DNA of 64,000 bases, taken from positions 248,001 through 312,000 of the forward strand of contig NZ_BMUF01000007.1 of assembly GCF_014650055.1 (NCBI RefSeq), read 5' to 3'. This stretch comes from Streptomyces malachitofuscus (GTDB lineage Bacteria > Actinomycetota > Actinomycetes > Streptomycetales > Streptomycetaceae). The translations under genes and the position numbers were made by a program. Numbering within the stretch: the first letter of the stretch is position 1; each line of letters opens with the position of its first letter. Below are positions 8,952-16,622 of the stretch, one piece after another. The notes under the pieces are model-generated. The model searched no databases. It saw only the letters and a program-made list of their open reading frames with translations, and had not been told where the DNA came from.

Positions 8952-8989
8952 TGGAATCGATTACACGAGGGATTGGAAACGATTACACG
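8952..8989. promoter_or_regulatory. Two tandem LacI-family operators upstream of rbsR
   Basis: TGGAATCGATTACA (8952-8965) and TGGAAACGATTACA (8974-8987) both fit the LacI-family consensus TGNAANCGNTTNCA exactly, and both continue with CG. They are direct repeats spaced 22 bp start to start (about two helical turns). The sites are immediately upstream of rbsR and are expected to be bound by its product, giving operon autoregulation. Confidence 0.85.
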
Positions 8990-9052
8990 GGTGGCTGGCA
9001 AGAGGGTGTCCGATGGCCGAAACCGAATCGTGACCGACGGTGGGGGGCCGGG

Positions 9053-9844
9053 TCAGTCCCAGACGTCGCCGTCGTGGGGCAGGGCGGCGAAGTCGTCCGG
9101 GTCGTGGGACAGGAAGACGCGGACGCCGGCCCGGTCCAGTTGGCGGAGGTGTCCGTAGGTGAGCAGCTTCCGCTGGACGTTCCAGTCGCTGAGCATGGGT
9201 ACGTTCTTCGCCAGCCCTTCCTGGAGGTGGGCGGCGTCCCCCATGAAGCCGATCCGGCCGTGGTGGTCGAGATCGAGGACGACGCCCTGATGTCCGGGCG
9301 TGTGCCCCGTGGTCCGCAGCACGGTCACGCTTCCGTCCCCGAACAGGTCGGTGTCACCGTCGAGTTCGAGGAAGTCGAAGCCCCGGCAGTCCCGGTAGTC
9401 GTTGAAGGCATAGCCCCGGGCCGTCCAGCGGTCGGGCCACCACGCGTGGCGCAGTTCGTCGTGCTGGGCCACGTGCACGGCGTGCGGGAAGTAGTTCATC
9501 CCTCCGGCGTGGTCCAGGTGGAGGTGGGAGTAGATCACGTACCGGACGTCTGTCGTGCGGTGGCCGAGGCGTTCCAGCTGGGCGTCGATGGCGTGCTCCC
9601 GGGTGAACCCCTGGGCGCCGTACGCGTCCCGCAGCCCTGGGCCCCAGTAGGCCTCGGCGGCCTCGGGGTCGGCCACGTGATGGTTGACGCCCGTGTCGAA
9701 GAGGATCAGCCCGTGCGTGGGATGCTCGATGACGGCCACGGTGGAGGGCACGGTGATCATGCCCTCCGCCCCGTACATGAGGTCGCCCCTCGGCATGGTG
9801 AAGGGCCCGGCGTCGACGGTCGTCACGCGCAGTCTGGCGGCCAC
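9053..9844 (-). CDS. Metallo-beta-lactamase fold hydrolase, N-acyl homoserine lactonase-like
   Basis: A 263-residue zinc hydrolase. The HLHLDHAGG motif (HxHxDH) near residue 106 supplies the dinuclear zinc ligands, and TTGHTPGHQGVVLDL near 180 and GFMGDAAH near 200 supply the remaining His and Asp ligands. The arrangement and the N-terminal ITVPSTVAVIEHPTHGLILFDTGVN are typical of AHL-lactonase-like (AttM/AiiA) proteins, but the real substrate in an organism that uses gamma-butyrolactones is unknown. No signal peptide, so it is cytoplasmic. The start is GTG. It stands alone downstream of the rbs operon promoter region, oriented like the rbs genes. Confidence 0.88.
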   Translation of the reverse strand: MAARLRVTTVDAGPFTMPRGDLMYGAEGMITVPSTVAVIEHPTHGLILFDTGVNHHVADPEAAEAYWGPGLRDAYGAQGFTREHAIDAQLERLGHRTTDVRYVIYSHLHLDHAGGMNYFPHAVHVAQHDELRHAWWPDRWTARGYAFNDYRDCRGFDFLELDGDTDLFGDGSVTVLRTTGHTPGHQGVVLDLDHHGRIGFMGDAAHLQEGLAKNVPMLSDWNVQRKLLTYGHLRQLDRAGVRVFLSHDPDDFAALPHDGDVWD

Positions 9845-9934
9845 AGGTGTGCTCCCCGGCGGTGCGGATGGTGAGGATCACGCCAACCCTGCCCTGCGTG
9901 GGGCGCGCAGGGGAGGTGCCACGCCTGCGAGGGC

Positions 9935-10345
9935 CTACGCGGCACCCAGCTCGCACCACACGAACTTGCCCCGACTGCCGTCCCGCACCAGCGGCTGCCA
10001 GCCCCACACGTCGGCACACGCGCGCACCAACGCGAGGCCCCGCCCGTCCTCCCGCTCCACCGCCCGCTCGAACGGCTCCGGCGGCCGGGGCGGTTCGGGG
10101 TCCGCGTCCCACGCCCCGATCCGCAACGTCCCCGGCGGTGACCAGCGCACGCGCAGGGCGGCGGGGCCCTTGGTGTGCCGTACGGCGTTGGAGACCAGCT
10201 CCGCCGCCAGCAGTTCGGCGACATCGACGAGGCCGATCAGCCCGTGCAGGGTCAGGATCAGACGCAGGGTACGGCGACTGACGGTGACGGCGCGGGGGTC
10301 GTTGGGGATGTGGAGGGAGTACTCCCAGGAGTCGTTTTCGAGCAT
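9935..10345 (-). CDS. RsbW-like ATP-binding protein (HATPase_c, anti-sigma factor-like)
   Basis: A 136-residue single-domain GHKL ATPase. The N-box region LLAAELVSNAVRHT and the G1/G2-type DGRGLALVRACADVWG motif define the HATPase_c_2 family used by serine-kinase anti-sigma factors. Streptomyces has dozens of such proteins. It is divergent from an XRE-DUF5753 regulator followed by two DUF397 genes, the arrangement seen at AbaA/WhiJ-type loci, so it probably acts in that regulatory group rather than in a classical sigma-B module. Its partner sigma factor, if any, cannot be identified here. Confidence 0.85.
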   Translation of the reverse strand: MLENDSWEYSLHIPNDPRAVTVSRRTLRLILTLHGLIGLVDVAELLAAELVSNAVRHTKGPAALRVRWSPPGTLRIGAWDADPEPPRPPEPFERAVEREDGRGLALVRACADVWGWQPLVRDGSRGKFVWCELGAA

Positions 10346-10563
10346 GCGGAACTCCGATGTGCGTGGGGGAGGGTGAGGGCGGGCCCGGTGTCATTGCCGC
10401 AGCCGTCATGGCAGGACGGGGCGGTGCGCTTCCGGGGATTTGGTTTCGCACGGTGTGCGTCGCGTCACCGACAGTAGGGATAATTGTTTAAGTTTGGCAA
10501 GCCCATCGCGTACTCTGACCCTCGAACGAGTCGCTCCGAAAGGTGCGTTGGGAGAAGTGAACG

Positions 10564-11415
10564 ATGGTGCTGAGGAGCGAGCCGACAGGGCGTCAGTTGC
10601 GTCTGGCTACCGAACTTCGCCGGCTTCGCGAGGCAGCAGGCCTTTCCGCCCGTGCGGCGGCGGCACTGCTCGGCGTAAGCGCTCCGCAGATCAGTCAGAT
10701 CGAGTCCGGTCTCGCCGGCCTCAGCGAGAAGCGTCTGCGCCGCCTCGCGGCCCACTACGTCTGCGAGGACGAGGCGTTCGTGGACGCTCTTGTGGCCATG
10801 GCGACCGATCGAACGCGTGGGTGGTGGGAGGAGTACCGGGAACAGCTGCCCACTGCCTTCCTCGATCTCGCCGAACTGGAGTACCACGCCACGTTCTTGC
10901 GCGAAGTTCAGTTCCTGTACATTCCCGGTCCGCTCCAGACCGAGGACTATGCTCGCGCCGTTTTCGCCTACCGGATTCCTGAGCTACCGCAGGAAGAGCT
11001 TGAGACGCGGGTCCAGCATCGGATGAGGCGCAAGACCATCTTGGAAGGCTCGGCTCCGACGCCGTACGAAGCGGTCGTTCACGAGGCCGCGTTGCGCATC
11101 ATGGTGAACGATCGGGCCACGTCGCGGGCACAGCTCACCCACCTCCTGGAACTCTCCGTTTCCGAGCACGTCATCGTGCGCGTCATCCCCTTCAACCTGG
11201 AGGGCTTCGCCGGCGCCGCGAGCGCCATGACGTACGCGGGAGGTCTTGTGCCCAAGCTGGACACAGTGGTGCGGGATGGCCCGCACGGTGCGTCCTTCAT
11301 CGACTCGGAAGCCCAACTCAACGCGTACCGAACGCTCTTTCATAGGGTGGAGGACGTGTCGCTTGACCCGAATCGGTCGCGTGACTTCATCCGCAGGCTG
11401 GCCAAAGAGCTGTGA
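10564..11415 (+). CDS. XRE-family regulator with DUF5753 (WhiJ-like)
   Basis: A 283-residue regulator. Residues about 12-70 are an XRE helix-turn-helix (LRRLREAAGLSARAAAALLGVSAPQISQIESG). The rest is the DUF5753 domain, recognisable from LQTEDYARAVF, RMRRKTIL, EAALRIMV and VIPFNLEGFAGAASAMTY. A good GGGAGAAG ribosome site precedes the ATG. It is the WhiJ-type member of the triad with the divergent ATPase and the downstream DUF397 genes. By analogy such proteins repress differentiation or antibiotic genes and are released by the DUF397 partner; that role is inferred from family, not visible. Confidence 0.93.
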   Translation: MVLRSEPTGRQLRLATELRRLREAAGLSARAAAALLGVSAPQISQIESGLAGLSEKRLRRLAAHYVCEDEAFVDALVAMATDRTRGWWEEYREQLPTAFLDLAELEYHATFLREVQFLYIPGPLQTEDYARAVFAYRIPELPQEELETRVQHRMRRKTILEGSAPTPYEAVVHEAALRIMVNDRATSRAQLTHLLELSVSEHVIVRVIPFNLEGFAGAASAMTYAGGLVPKLDTVVRDGPHGASFIDSEAQLNAYRTLFHRVEDVSLDPNRSRDFIRRLAKEL

Positions 11416-11423
11416 GGCACTCC

Positions 11424-11621
11424 ATGGACACCATTGAGAACTGGCGGAAGTCGTCCTACTCCGGTCCCGGCGACGGTGACTCCTGCGTGGAGATCGCGTG
11501 CATCCCGGCCCGCATAGCCATACGTGATTCGAAGGATCGCCGCAGGGCCCCGCTCACCTTTCCCGTACCTGCCTTCGAAGTATTCGTCGAAGAGCTCAAG
11601 AAGCCGACGAGCGGATCATGA
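11424..11621 (+). CDS. DUF397 protein, first copy
   Basis: A 65-residue protein almost entirely made of the DUF397 domain: NWRKSSYSG, then D(G)DSCVEIA, then IAIRDSK and LTFPVPAFEVFVEELK. The ATG at 11424 is preferred because GAGG lies six bases upstream; a GTG at 11412 overlapping the regulator stop is the alternative. Members of this family (SCO4542-type) are small partners of WhiJ-like XRE-DUF5753 regulators. It is 8 bases after the regulator gene and its stop overlaps the start of the second DUF397 gene. Confidence 0.9.
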   Translation: MDTIENWRKSSYSGPGDGDSCVEIACIPARIAIRDSKDRRRAPLTFPVPAFEVFVEELKKPTSGS

Positions 11622-11827
11622 CGCACACCGCTACTGCGCTCGACAATTGGCGCAGGTCGTCCTACTCCGGCGGCGGCGACGGCAACAACTGCGTCGAGAT
11701 CGCGAGCTCGCCCACCCGCATAGCCGTCCGCGACTCCAAGGCCCCCGCCCGAGCCACCCTCACCTTCCCCGTCGAAGCCTTCGCTCCCTTCCTCGAAGCC
11801 CTGAAGGGGTTCGCAAGGAAGCCGTGA
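11618..11827 (+). CDS. DUF397 protein, second copy
   Basis: A 69-residue DUF397 protein beginning in an ATGA overlap with the first copy. It shares NWRRSSYSG, GDGNNCVEIA, RIAVRDSK and LTFPVEAFAPFLEALK with it. The N-terminal MTHTATAL extension distinguishes it. A tandem pair behind one XRE gene suggests two antitoxin-like or partner proteins with different partners or affinities. A degenerate third copy of its C-terminal end is present near 16.5 kb. Confidence 0.9.
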   Translation: MTHTATALDNWRRSSYSGGGDGNNCVEIASSPTRIAVRDSKAPARATLTFPVEAFAPFLEALKGFARKP

Positions 11828-11861
11828 CGGGGGCGCTCAGTGACCGCGTCGGCCAGGAACG

Positions 11862-13217
11862 TCACCCGGTGACCGCGCGGCCGTTCTTCCACTGCCAGTC
11901 CCACAGCTTGCTCCACCGGTGGTCGTCCGTGAAGCCGACGCCGAGGTGCCTCACCCGCTCGTACGCCTCGGCGGTGCGCGGATCGTCGCGCAGGGCGAGG
12001 CCGTAGGCGGCCTCCAGGCAAATAAGCGGATCGTCCGCGTCCAGCAGGGCGACCAGGGCGTCGGCGACGGCAGGGGTACGGTCCCGGCAGGAGGCCAGGA
12101 GTGCCGTGGCCTCGCCCTGCGGCCCGGCGTCCGGGCCCTCGGCCAGCATGAGCAGTGCCCGCACGGCCGGTGTCAGGAGGGCGTCGTCGTTCACGGCCAC
12201 CCTGCTGGCGATGAGCCGTACCTCGGTGTCCTGGTCGCCGATGAGAGCGAGCAGCGCGGCCCGGGCCGGGGGCGTCAGGGAAGCGTCCTCGAGAGGACAG
12301 AAGAGCGCGGGCACGCGTTGGCGGACTCGGGCGTCGGGGTGAACGGCGTAGCGCAGCCCGGTGGCCTCCAGACCGGAATGCTCGTACTCGGCGAGGGCTT
12401 CGAGCACCTTCGCGAGCATCTCGGTGTCCGTCTCCTCCGCCGCCCAGGTATTGAGGAAGTCGCCCTCCTGTTCCGCGTGCGGGTGGAAGTCGTCGAGGAC
12501 TCCCCGGCACCGCAGGTACTCCGCGAGGAACCGGCGGTGCGCCGGATCGGGATGGTGGCGGTGGGACGCCAGGGCCGACCAGGTCCCGGCGCCACGGCGC
12601 TTGAGGAGGACGGAGATCACCTCCCACCAGACGGGGTGGTCCTGGTCCGGCTCGACGGCGGCACGGGTGACCAGTTCGTCGACCGGGGTCGGAATGCGGA
12701 ACTCCCGCTCCAGCATGGTCAGGATGCCGCCGTGTCCGTCCCGGACGAGGAGACCACCGAGTGACAGCTGCTGGACATGGTGGAACGCGTCCGGGTCGTC
12801 CGGTACGCGGACCGTCTCCGCCGGCCCCTTGACACCCGTGCGGCGCCGCAACTCCTCGGCCGCGCCTGTCTCGTACCAGGTCCGGGCCAGGGAGAGCAGC
12901 CGCTCGCGCGCACGTTCGGACAGGCGCAGCGCCGGCTCGGCGCCGAGGACGGCCTTGCAGACGGCCGGGGAGCCGCCGTCGACGGCCCACCACAGCGGTG
13001 TGGTCCCGTCCGGCAGCACCCGGTCGGGATCGGCACCGCCCTGGACCAGCACATCGGCCACGACGACGTCATACGCGCCGACGGCGGCGCACAGCACCGG
13101 AAGCCCGTCCACGCCCGGCGTGTCCGGGTCGGCGCCCTTCTCCAGCAACTCCCTTGCCGCGTCACCGTCTCCGGCCCGGACCGCCGCCACGAGGCGCCGG
13201 TCGTCACTTCCGCTCAC
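11862..13217 (-). CDS. Ankyrin-repeat N-terminal, HEAT-like C-terminal protein
   Basis: A 451-residue soluble protein. The GTG at 13217 is chosen because similarity to repeats begins right after it. Residues about 1-100 hold two to three ankyrin repeats (LVAAVRAGDGDAARELLEKGADPDTPG, VVVADVLVQGGADPDRV, GTTPLWWAVDGGS). The rest is an alpha-helical repeat region (TPPARAALLALIGDQDTEVRLIASRVAVN, LICLEAAYGLALRDDPRT) that looks like HEAT repeats and ends in a DHRWSKLWDWQWKN motif. It should be a protein-protein interaction scaffold. It overlaps the preceding small gene by 14 bases, so they form a pair. No enzymatic motif is visible. Confidence 0.82.
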   Translation of the reverse strand: MSGSDDRRLVAAVRAGDGDAARELLEKGADPDTPGVDGLPVLCAAVGAYDVVVADVLVQGGADPDRVLPDGTTPLWWAVDGGSPAVCKAVLGAEPALRLSERARERLLSLARTWYETGAAEELRRRTGVKGPAETVRVPDDPDAFHHVQQLSLGGLLVRDGHGGILTMLEREFRIPTPVDELVTRAAVEPDQDHPVWWEVISVLLKRRGAGTWSALASHRHHPDPAHRRFLAEYLRCRGVLDDFHPHAEQEGDFLNTWAAEETDTEMLAKVLEALAEYEHSGLEATGLRYAVHPDARVRQRVPALFCPLEDASLTPPARAALLALIGDQDTEVRLIASRVAVNDDALLTPAVRALLMLAEGPDAGPQGEATALLASCRDRTPAVADALVALLDADDPLICLEAAYGLALRDDPRTAEAYERVRHLGVGFTDDHRWSKLWDWQWKNGRAVTG

Positions 13218-13830
13218 GCGCTGCCCCGTCGTCGGGGTCGGGGTCGGGCCATGTCGCCACGAGCGCCTGCCGATCCGGGAACCGAGGGCTGCCGAGCATC
13301 TCCCGGGTCGTCTCCCCGTTGACCCAGCACACCTGCTCGGGGCCGCCGTCGCCGGTGTCGAACAGACAGCAGACTCCGCCACTGGCGGCCGCGAGGCCGG
13401 TGAACACCTCCCGGACACGGGCCGACCGCGCGAACAGGCGGCTCATCCTCGAGGTCGCCGCCCAGAAATCCATGGACGCGTAATCAGGATGCAGCGAGGA
13501 CCGGAACCGGACCGTCAGGTAGACGTACCCGATCTGGACGCGCCCGTCCTCACCGCATTCATGGCCGCACTCCTCCGCGTACTCGCGCACCGCGTCATCG
13601 GCGCCGAACATGATGGACGTGTCGAGATGGAGCGTGTCGCTCGTGGAGCAGTCGACGGGCTCGCTCTCGAAGCGGGACGTGAACGGGAGGACGATCCGGT
13701 CACCGCCGGGCAGCGTGACCTCGAGCGGCGGCACGTCACGCGACGGTGGCGCCAACTCGGCCAGACGCAGCAGCGCTCCGGCTACGTTCCTGGGAGGCAG
13801 GTGGATGTCATATCCGTAGGTCAGACCCAT
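13204..13830 (-). CDS. Hypothetical protein upstream of the ankyrin-repeat gene
   Basis: A 208-residue soluble protein I do not recognise. Sequence features are LPPRNVAGALLRLAELAP at the start, a Cys/Glu-rich central part (EYAEECGHECGEDG), YVYLTVRFRSSLHPDYASMDFWAATSRMSRLFARS and GGVCCLFDTGDGGPEQVCWVNGE. The six cysteines are scattered and do not form an obvious zinc site. No signal peptide or membrane helix. Its 3' end overlaps the ankyrin/HEAT gene by 14 bases, implying co-translation and a shared job. Confidence 0.7.
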   Translation of the reverse strand: MGLTYGYDIHLPPRNVAGALLRLAELAPPSRDVPPLEVTLPGGDRIVLPFTSRFESEPVDCSTSDTLHLDTSIMFGADDAVREYAEECGHECGEDGRVQIGYVYLTVRFRSSLHPDYASMDFWAATSRMSRLFARSARVREVFTGLAAASGGVCCLFDTGDGGPEQVCWVNGETTREMLGSPRFPDRQALVATWPDPDPDDGAARERK

Positions 13831-13985
13831 GTTTCCCCCTCTGCCGGGCCGAACGGCACCTTCTCACGGCCGGCTCCTGGGGGCCTCCCCATTTTCACCG
13901 CTACCACTGCGTCGACGGCAGCATCAGCAACTCGGTGCGTCCGCGGGGAAGGTACTGGTCGGATCACCCCGGACAGTGCTGGTCC

Positions 13986-15038
13986 TCACGCAGCGGGCGG
14001 GGGTGCGACGACGGGCGGGTTGAGGCGGGCGAAGCCTTCCTGGCGGTGGTACGGGAAGTACGGGTAGGGCGCCGTCCGGCCGCTCGCCGTGTCGAGTTTC
14101 GCCGTCTGGTCGGGCGTGAGCGTCCAGCCGACGGCACCGAGGTTCTGGCGAAGCTGGTTCTCGTCGCGGGCACCGATGATGACGGAGGAGACGGTCGGTC
14201 GCTGCAGCAGCCAGTTGATGGCGATCTGCGGAATGCTCCTGCCGGTCTCCTGCGCGACCTCGACGAGTGCGTCCACCACACGGTAGAGATGCTCGTCCTC
14301 GACCGGCGGGCCGTAGTCCGCGGTGTGGTGCAGTCGGCTGTTGGCCGGGAGGGGTCGGCCGCGGCGGATCTTGCCGGTGAGCCGTCCCCAGCCGAGCGGG
14401 CTCCAGACGAGGGCTCCGAGACCCTGATCGAGCCCGAGGGGCATCAGCTCCCATTCGTAGTCGCGGCCGATGAGCGAGTAGTAGACCTGGTGCGCGACAT
14501 AGCGCGGACGGCCGTACTTCTCCGCACTCGCGAGGGACTTCATCGCCTGCCAGCCGGAGAAGTTGGAGATGCCGACGTAGCGGACCTTCCCCGCGCGTAC
14601 GAGGTCGTCGAGCGCGGACAGGACTTCCTCGACCGGTGCGCCGGCGTCGTAGGCGTGCATCTGGAACAGGTCGATGTGGTCGGTGCCGAGCCGTCGCAGG
14701 GCGTCCTCGCACGCGGTGATCAGGCGTGAACGGGAGGTGCCCGCGTCGCCGGGGTCGTCGCCCATGGGCAGGCCGGTCTTGGTGGACACGATCACCTGGT
14801 CCCTGCGGCCTTTGATCGCTTCGCCCAGCACCTCCTCGGAGGCCCCGCCGGAGTAGACGTCGGCGGTGTCGAACATCGTGATGCCGGCGTCGAGGCAGAT
14901 GTCCACGAGACGTCGTGCTTCGCGTGCGTCCGTGTTGCCCCAGGCACCGAACAGCGGCCCCTGGCCGCCGAAGGTGCCGGCGCCGAAGCTCAGTGCCGGG
15001 ACCTTGAGGCCGGATGTGCCCAGCCGCCTGTACTCCAT
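13986..15038 (-). CDS. Aldo/keto reductase
   Basis: A 350-residue NADPH-dependent oxidoreductase of the AKR superfamily. The ATG at 15038 (MEYRRLGTSGLKV) is the standard family start. The catalytic tetrad can be placed: Asp and Tyr in DTADVYSGGASEEVLG, Lys in VIVSTKTGLP, and His in DLFQMHAYD. The NADP-binding end SSVIIGARDENQLRQNLGAVGW is also present. It is divergent from a TetR regulator, with two matching operators between them, so it is probably repressed by that regulator and induced by a small carbonyl-type or xenobiotic compound. The substrate is not deducible. Confidence 0.94.
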   Translation of the reverse strand: MEYRRLGTSGLKVPALSFGAGTFGGQGPLFGAWGNTDAREARRLVDICLDAGITMFDTADVYSGGASEEVLGEAIKGRRDQVIVSTKTGLPMGDDPGDAGTSRSRLITACEDALRRLGTDHIDLFQMHAYDAGAPVEEVLSALDDLVRAGKVRYVGISNFSGWQAMKSLASAEKYGRPRYVAHQVYYSLIGRDYEWELMPLGLDQGLGALVWSPLGWGRLTGKIRRGRPLPANSRLHHTADYGPPVEDEHLYRVVDALVEVAQETGRSIPQIAINWLLQRPTVSSVIIGARDENQLRQNLGAVGWTLTPDQTAKLDTASGRTAPYPYFPYHRQEGFARLNPPVVAPPPAA

Positions 15039-15068
15039 GGCTGTTCCTCTCTCGCGACGCCACCTGGC

Positions 15069-15144
15069 TAACGGGTCTGGAGTTCCGTTAGTGTGTACCT
15101 CAACGTAGCAGGTGCGGGCAATTAATGGAACTGGAGTCCCGTTA
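15069..15144. promoter_or_regulatory. Two palindromic TetR operators between akr and tetR
   Basis: Two 22-bp palindromes share one design: half-site TAACGGRACT, centre GG, half-site AGTYCCGTTA. The first is at 15069-15090, the second at 15123-15144; each departs from perfect symmetry at two positions. The second ends on the A of the tetR start codon and contains the tetR ribosome binding site (GGAG), so bound repressor would block its own translation-initiation region as well as transcription. The first lies over the start of the reductase transcript. Confidence 0.85.
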
Positions 15145-15767
15145 TGGGGTTTGAGAGTGTGCATCCCGGGACCGTCCGTCCTGGTGGGCGCACGGCGCGG
15201 GTGCGGGCGTCGGTGCTGCGGGCGGCCGGGGACGCCCTGGCGGAGCACGGCTTCGCCCACTTGGACCTCGCGGACGTCGCGCGCCGTGCCGAGGTGGGTA
15301 AGACCACCGTCTACCGTCGCTGGGGGACGGTGACCGGCCTGGTGGCCGATCTGCTGCTGGACATGGCCGAGCAGTCGCTGCCGCGCACCGAGACCGGCTC
15401 GTTGCTCGGTGACCTGAAGGCCAACGCCCGGCTCGTGCAGCGCACTTTGGCCGACCCTCGGCAGGGAGCACTGTTCAAGGCGGTGATCGCCGCCGCCATC
15501 TGCGACGCGCAGACGACCGAGGCCCTGCACCGCTTCTACGACATCCGCGTCAGGGAGTGGGCGCCCTGCGTCCACCAGGCCGTCGACCGGGGCGAGGTCC
15601 CCGAGGGCACCGACGCCCACGAGGTGATCCGCGCCGTTTCCGCCCCCCTCTACTACCGCCTGCTGACCACCGGCGCTTCCCTCGACGAAGCAGCCGCGGA
15701 CCAGGCCGCCGAGGCTGCGGCGGCCGCAGCGCGCGCGGGAGCGTATGTCAGGGGCGGACGGCCGTGA
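15144..15767 (+). CDS. TetR family regulator of the aldo/keto reductase
   Basis: A 207-residue TetR repressor with the helix-turn-helix at residues about 25-65 (HLDLADVARRAEVGKTTVYRRWGTVTGLV) and an Ala-rich ligand-binding half ending in DEAAADQAAEAAAAAARAG. The C-terminal region LYYRLLTTGASLD is of the TetR_C type common in actinobacteria. The GGAG ribosome site lies inside the second operator. A degraded copy of its last 37 codons reappears about 750 bp downstream (16410-16532). Divergent arrangement and paired palindromes make the adjacent reductase its target. Confidence 0.93.
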   Translation: MGFESVHPGTVRPGGRTARVRASVLRAAGDALAEHGFAHLDLADVARRAEVGKTTVYRRWGTVTGLVADLLLDMAEQSLPRTETGSLLGDLKANARLVQRTLADPRQGALFKAVIAAAICDAQTTEALHRFYDIRVREWAPCVHQAVDRGEVPEGTDAHEVIRAVSAPLYYRLLTTGASLDEAAADQAAEAAAAAARAGAYVRGGRP

Positions 15768-15862
15768 GTGAGCTCTTATGCTCGGCGCGGCGCTGGAGAC
15801 GGGGCTCCGTGGCGAGCGGTTCTCCTTGTCCTTCCCGCCGGTACACAGAAAGGTTCGCGAGT

Positions 15863-16405
15863 ATGTCCAGCGACCGTCTCATGCGCATCCGCAGTGCCGA
15901 GTTCCAGGCCATGGCCGAGAGGGTCCTGAGGGTCACCGAGCTCACCTCCCGTCTGAACGTCCTGCCGTTCGACGACGATGCGGGCAAGGCGGAACTGTTC
16001 GAGCAGATCCTCGGCAAGCCGCTGCCGCCGAGAGTCACGATCTATCCGCCCTTCTACACGGACCACGGCCTGCACCTCGACCTCGCCGAGCGCGTCTTCA
16101 TCAACCAGAACTGCACGTTCCTGGACTACGCCGGTATCCGGATCGGCGAGCGCGTGATGATCGGACCGAAGGTCACGTTCATCACCAGTGGCCATCCGGT
16201 CGATCCCGAGGAGCGGCGGCTGTACCTCACCGGCGCACCCATCGACGTGGCGGAGAACGTGTGGATCGGTGCCGGTGCCACGATCCTGCCCGGCGTCAGG
16301 ATCGGCCGCGACGCCGTGATCGCCGCCGGCGCGGTCGTGGCCGATGACGTCCCGCCGGCGAGCTTGGTGACCGGCAACAAGGCAACCGTGCACCGGACGT
16401 GGTGA
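15863..16405 (+). CDS. Hexapeptide-repeat sugar O-acetyltransferase (maltose/galactoside acetyltransferase-like)
   Basis: A 180-residue left-handed beta-helix acetyltransferase. The N-terminal MSSDRLMRIRSAEFQAMAERV region resembles the maltose-acetyltransferase helical cap. Hexapeptide repeats run from VFINQNCTFLDYAGIRIGERVMIGPKVTF to VWIGAGATILPGVRIGRDAVIAAGAVV. The catalytic His is probably in ITSGHPVD. It transfers acetyl from acetyl-CoA to a sugar or similar hydroxyl. GAAAGG upstream of the ATG at 15863 supports this start. It lies 95 bases after the TetR gene and may be cotranscribed with it. Confidence 0.9.
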   Translation: MSSDRLMRIRSAEFQAMAERVLRVTELTSRLNVLPFDDDAGKAELFEQILGKPLPPRVTIYPPFYTDHGLHLDLAERVFINQNCTFLDYAGIRIGERVMIGPKVTFITSGHPVDPEERRLYLTGAPIDVAENVWIGAGATILPGVRIGRDAVIAAGAVVADDVPPASLVTGNKATVHRTW

Positions 16406-16409
16406 GACG

Positions 16410-16532
16410 GTGAGCGGCCTGCTGACCACCGGTGCTTCCCTCGACCGAGCGGCTGCGGACCGTGCCGCCGAGGCTGCGGCGGCCGCAGCGCGCGTGGGAG
16501 CTCATGTGCGGGGCGGCAAAGCACCCGCCTGA
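16410..16532 (+). pseudogene. Remnant of a TetR C-terminus
   Basis: An open stretch of 40 codons that reproduces the end of the TetR gene at 15144-15767: LLTTGASLDRAAADRAAEAA, then AAAARVGAHVRGGK, against LLTTGASLDEAAADQAAEAA, then AAAARAGAYVRGGR in the intact gene. The nucleotide match is strong but contains many substitutions, so the copy is old. At the GGK codons the match switches to the end of a DUF397 gene, followed by a stop. There is no HTH upstream, so it cannot be a regulator. Confidence 0.8.
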
Positions 16533-16591
16533 GTCACCCTCACCTTCCTGCCGGAGGCCTTCGCTCCCTTCTTCGAAGGCCTCACTTCACA
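16519..16591 (+). pseudogene. Remnant of a DUF397 C-terminus
   Basis: In the same frame the sequence after the TetR remnant reads K-A-P-A-stop-V-T-L-T-F-L-P-E-A-F-A-P-F-F-E-G-L. The second intact DUF397 protein ends KAPARATLTFPVEAFAPFLEALK. The Arg codon CGA has become TGA, and one residue pair differs. This is a broken piece of a third DUF397 gene fused to the TetR remnant, a scar of rearrangement. Confidence 0.75.
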
Positions 16592-16613
16592 TCTTCGAAG
16601 GCCTCACTTCACA
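16571..16613. repeat. 22-bp tandem repeat
   Basis: The unit cttcgaaggcctcacttcac plus two more bases occurs twice head to tail, at 16571-16592 and 16593-16613 (last base differs). It directly follows the DUF397 remnant and precedes the end of the Uma2 gene. It has the look of a replication-slippage duplication. Confidence 0.85.
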
Positions 16614-16622
16614 GCCGCGTCG

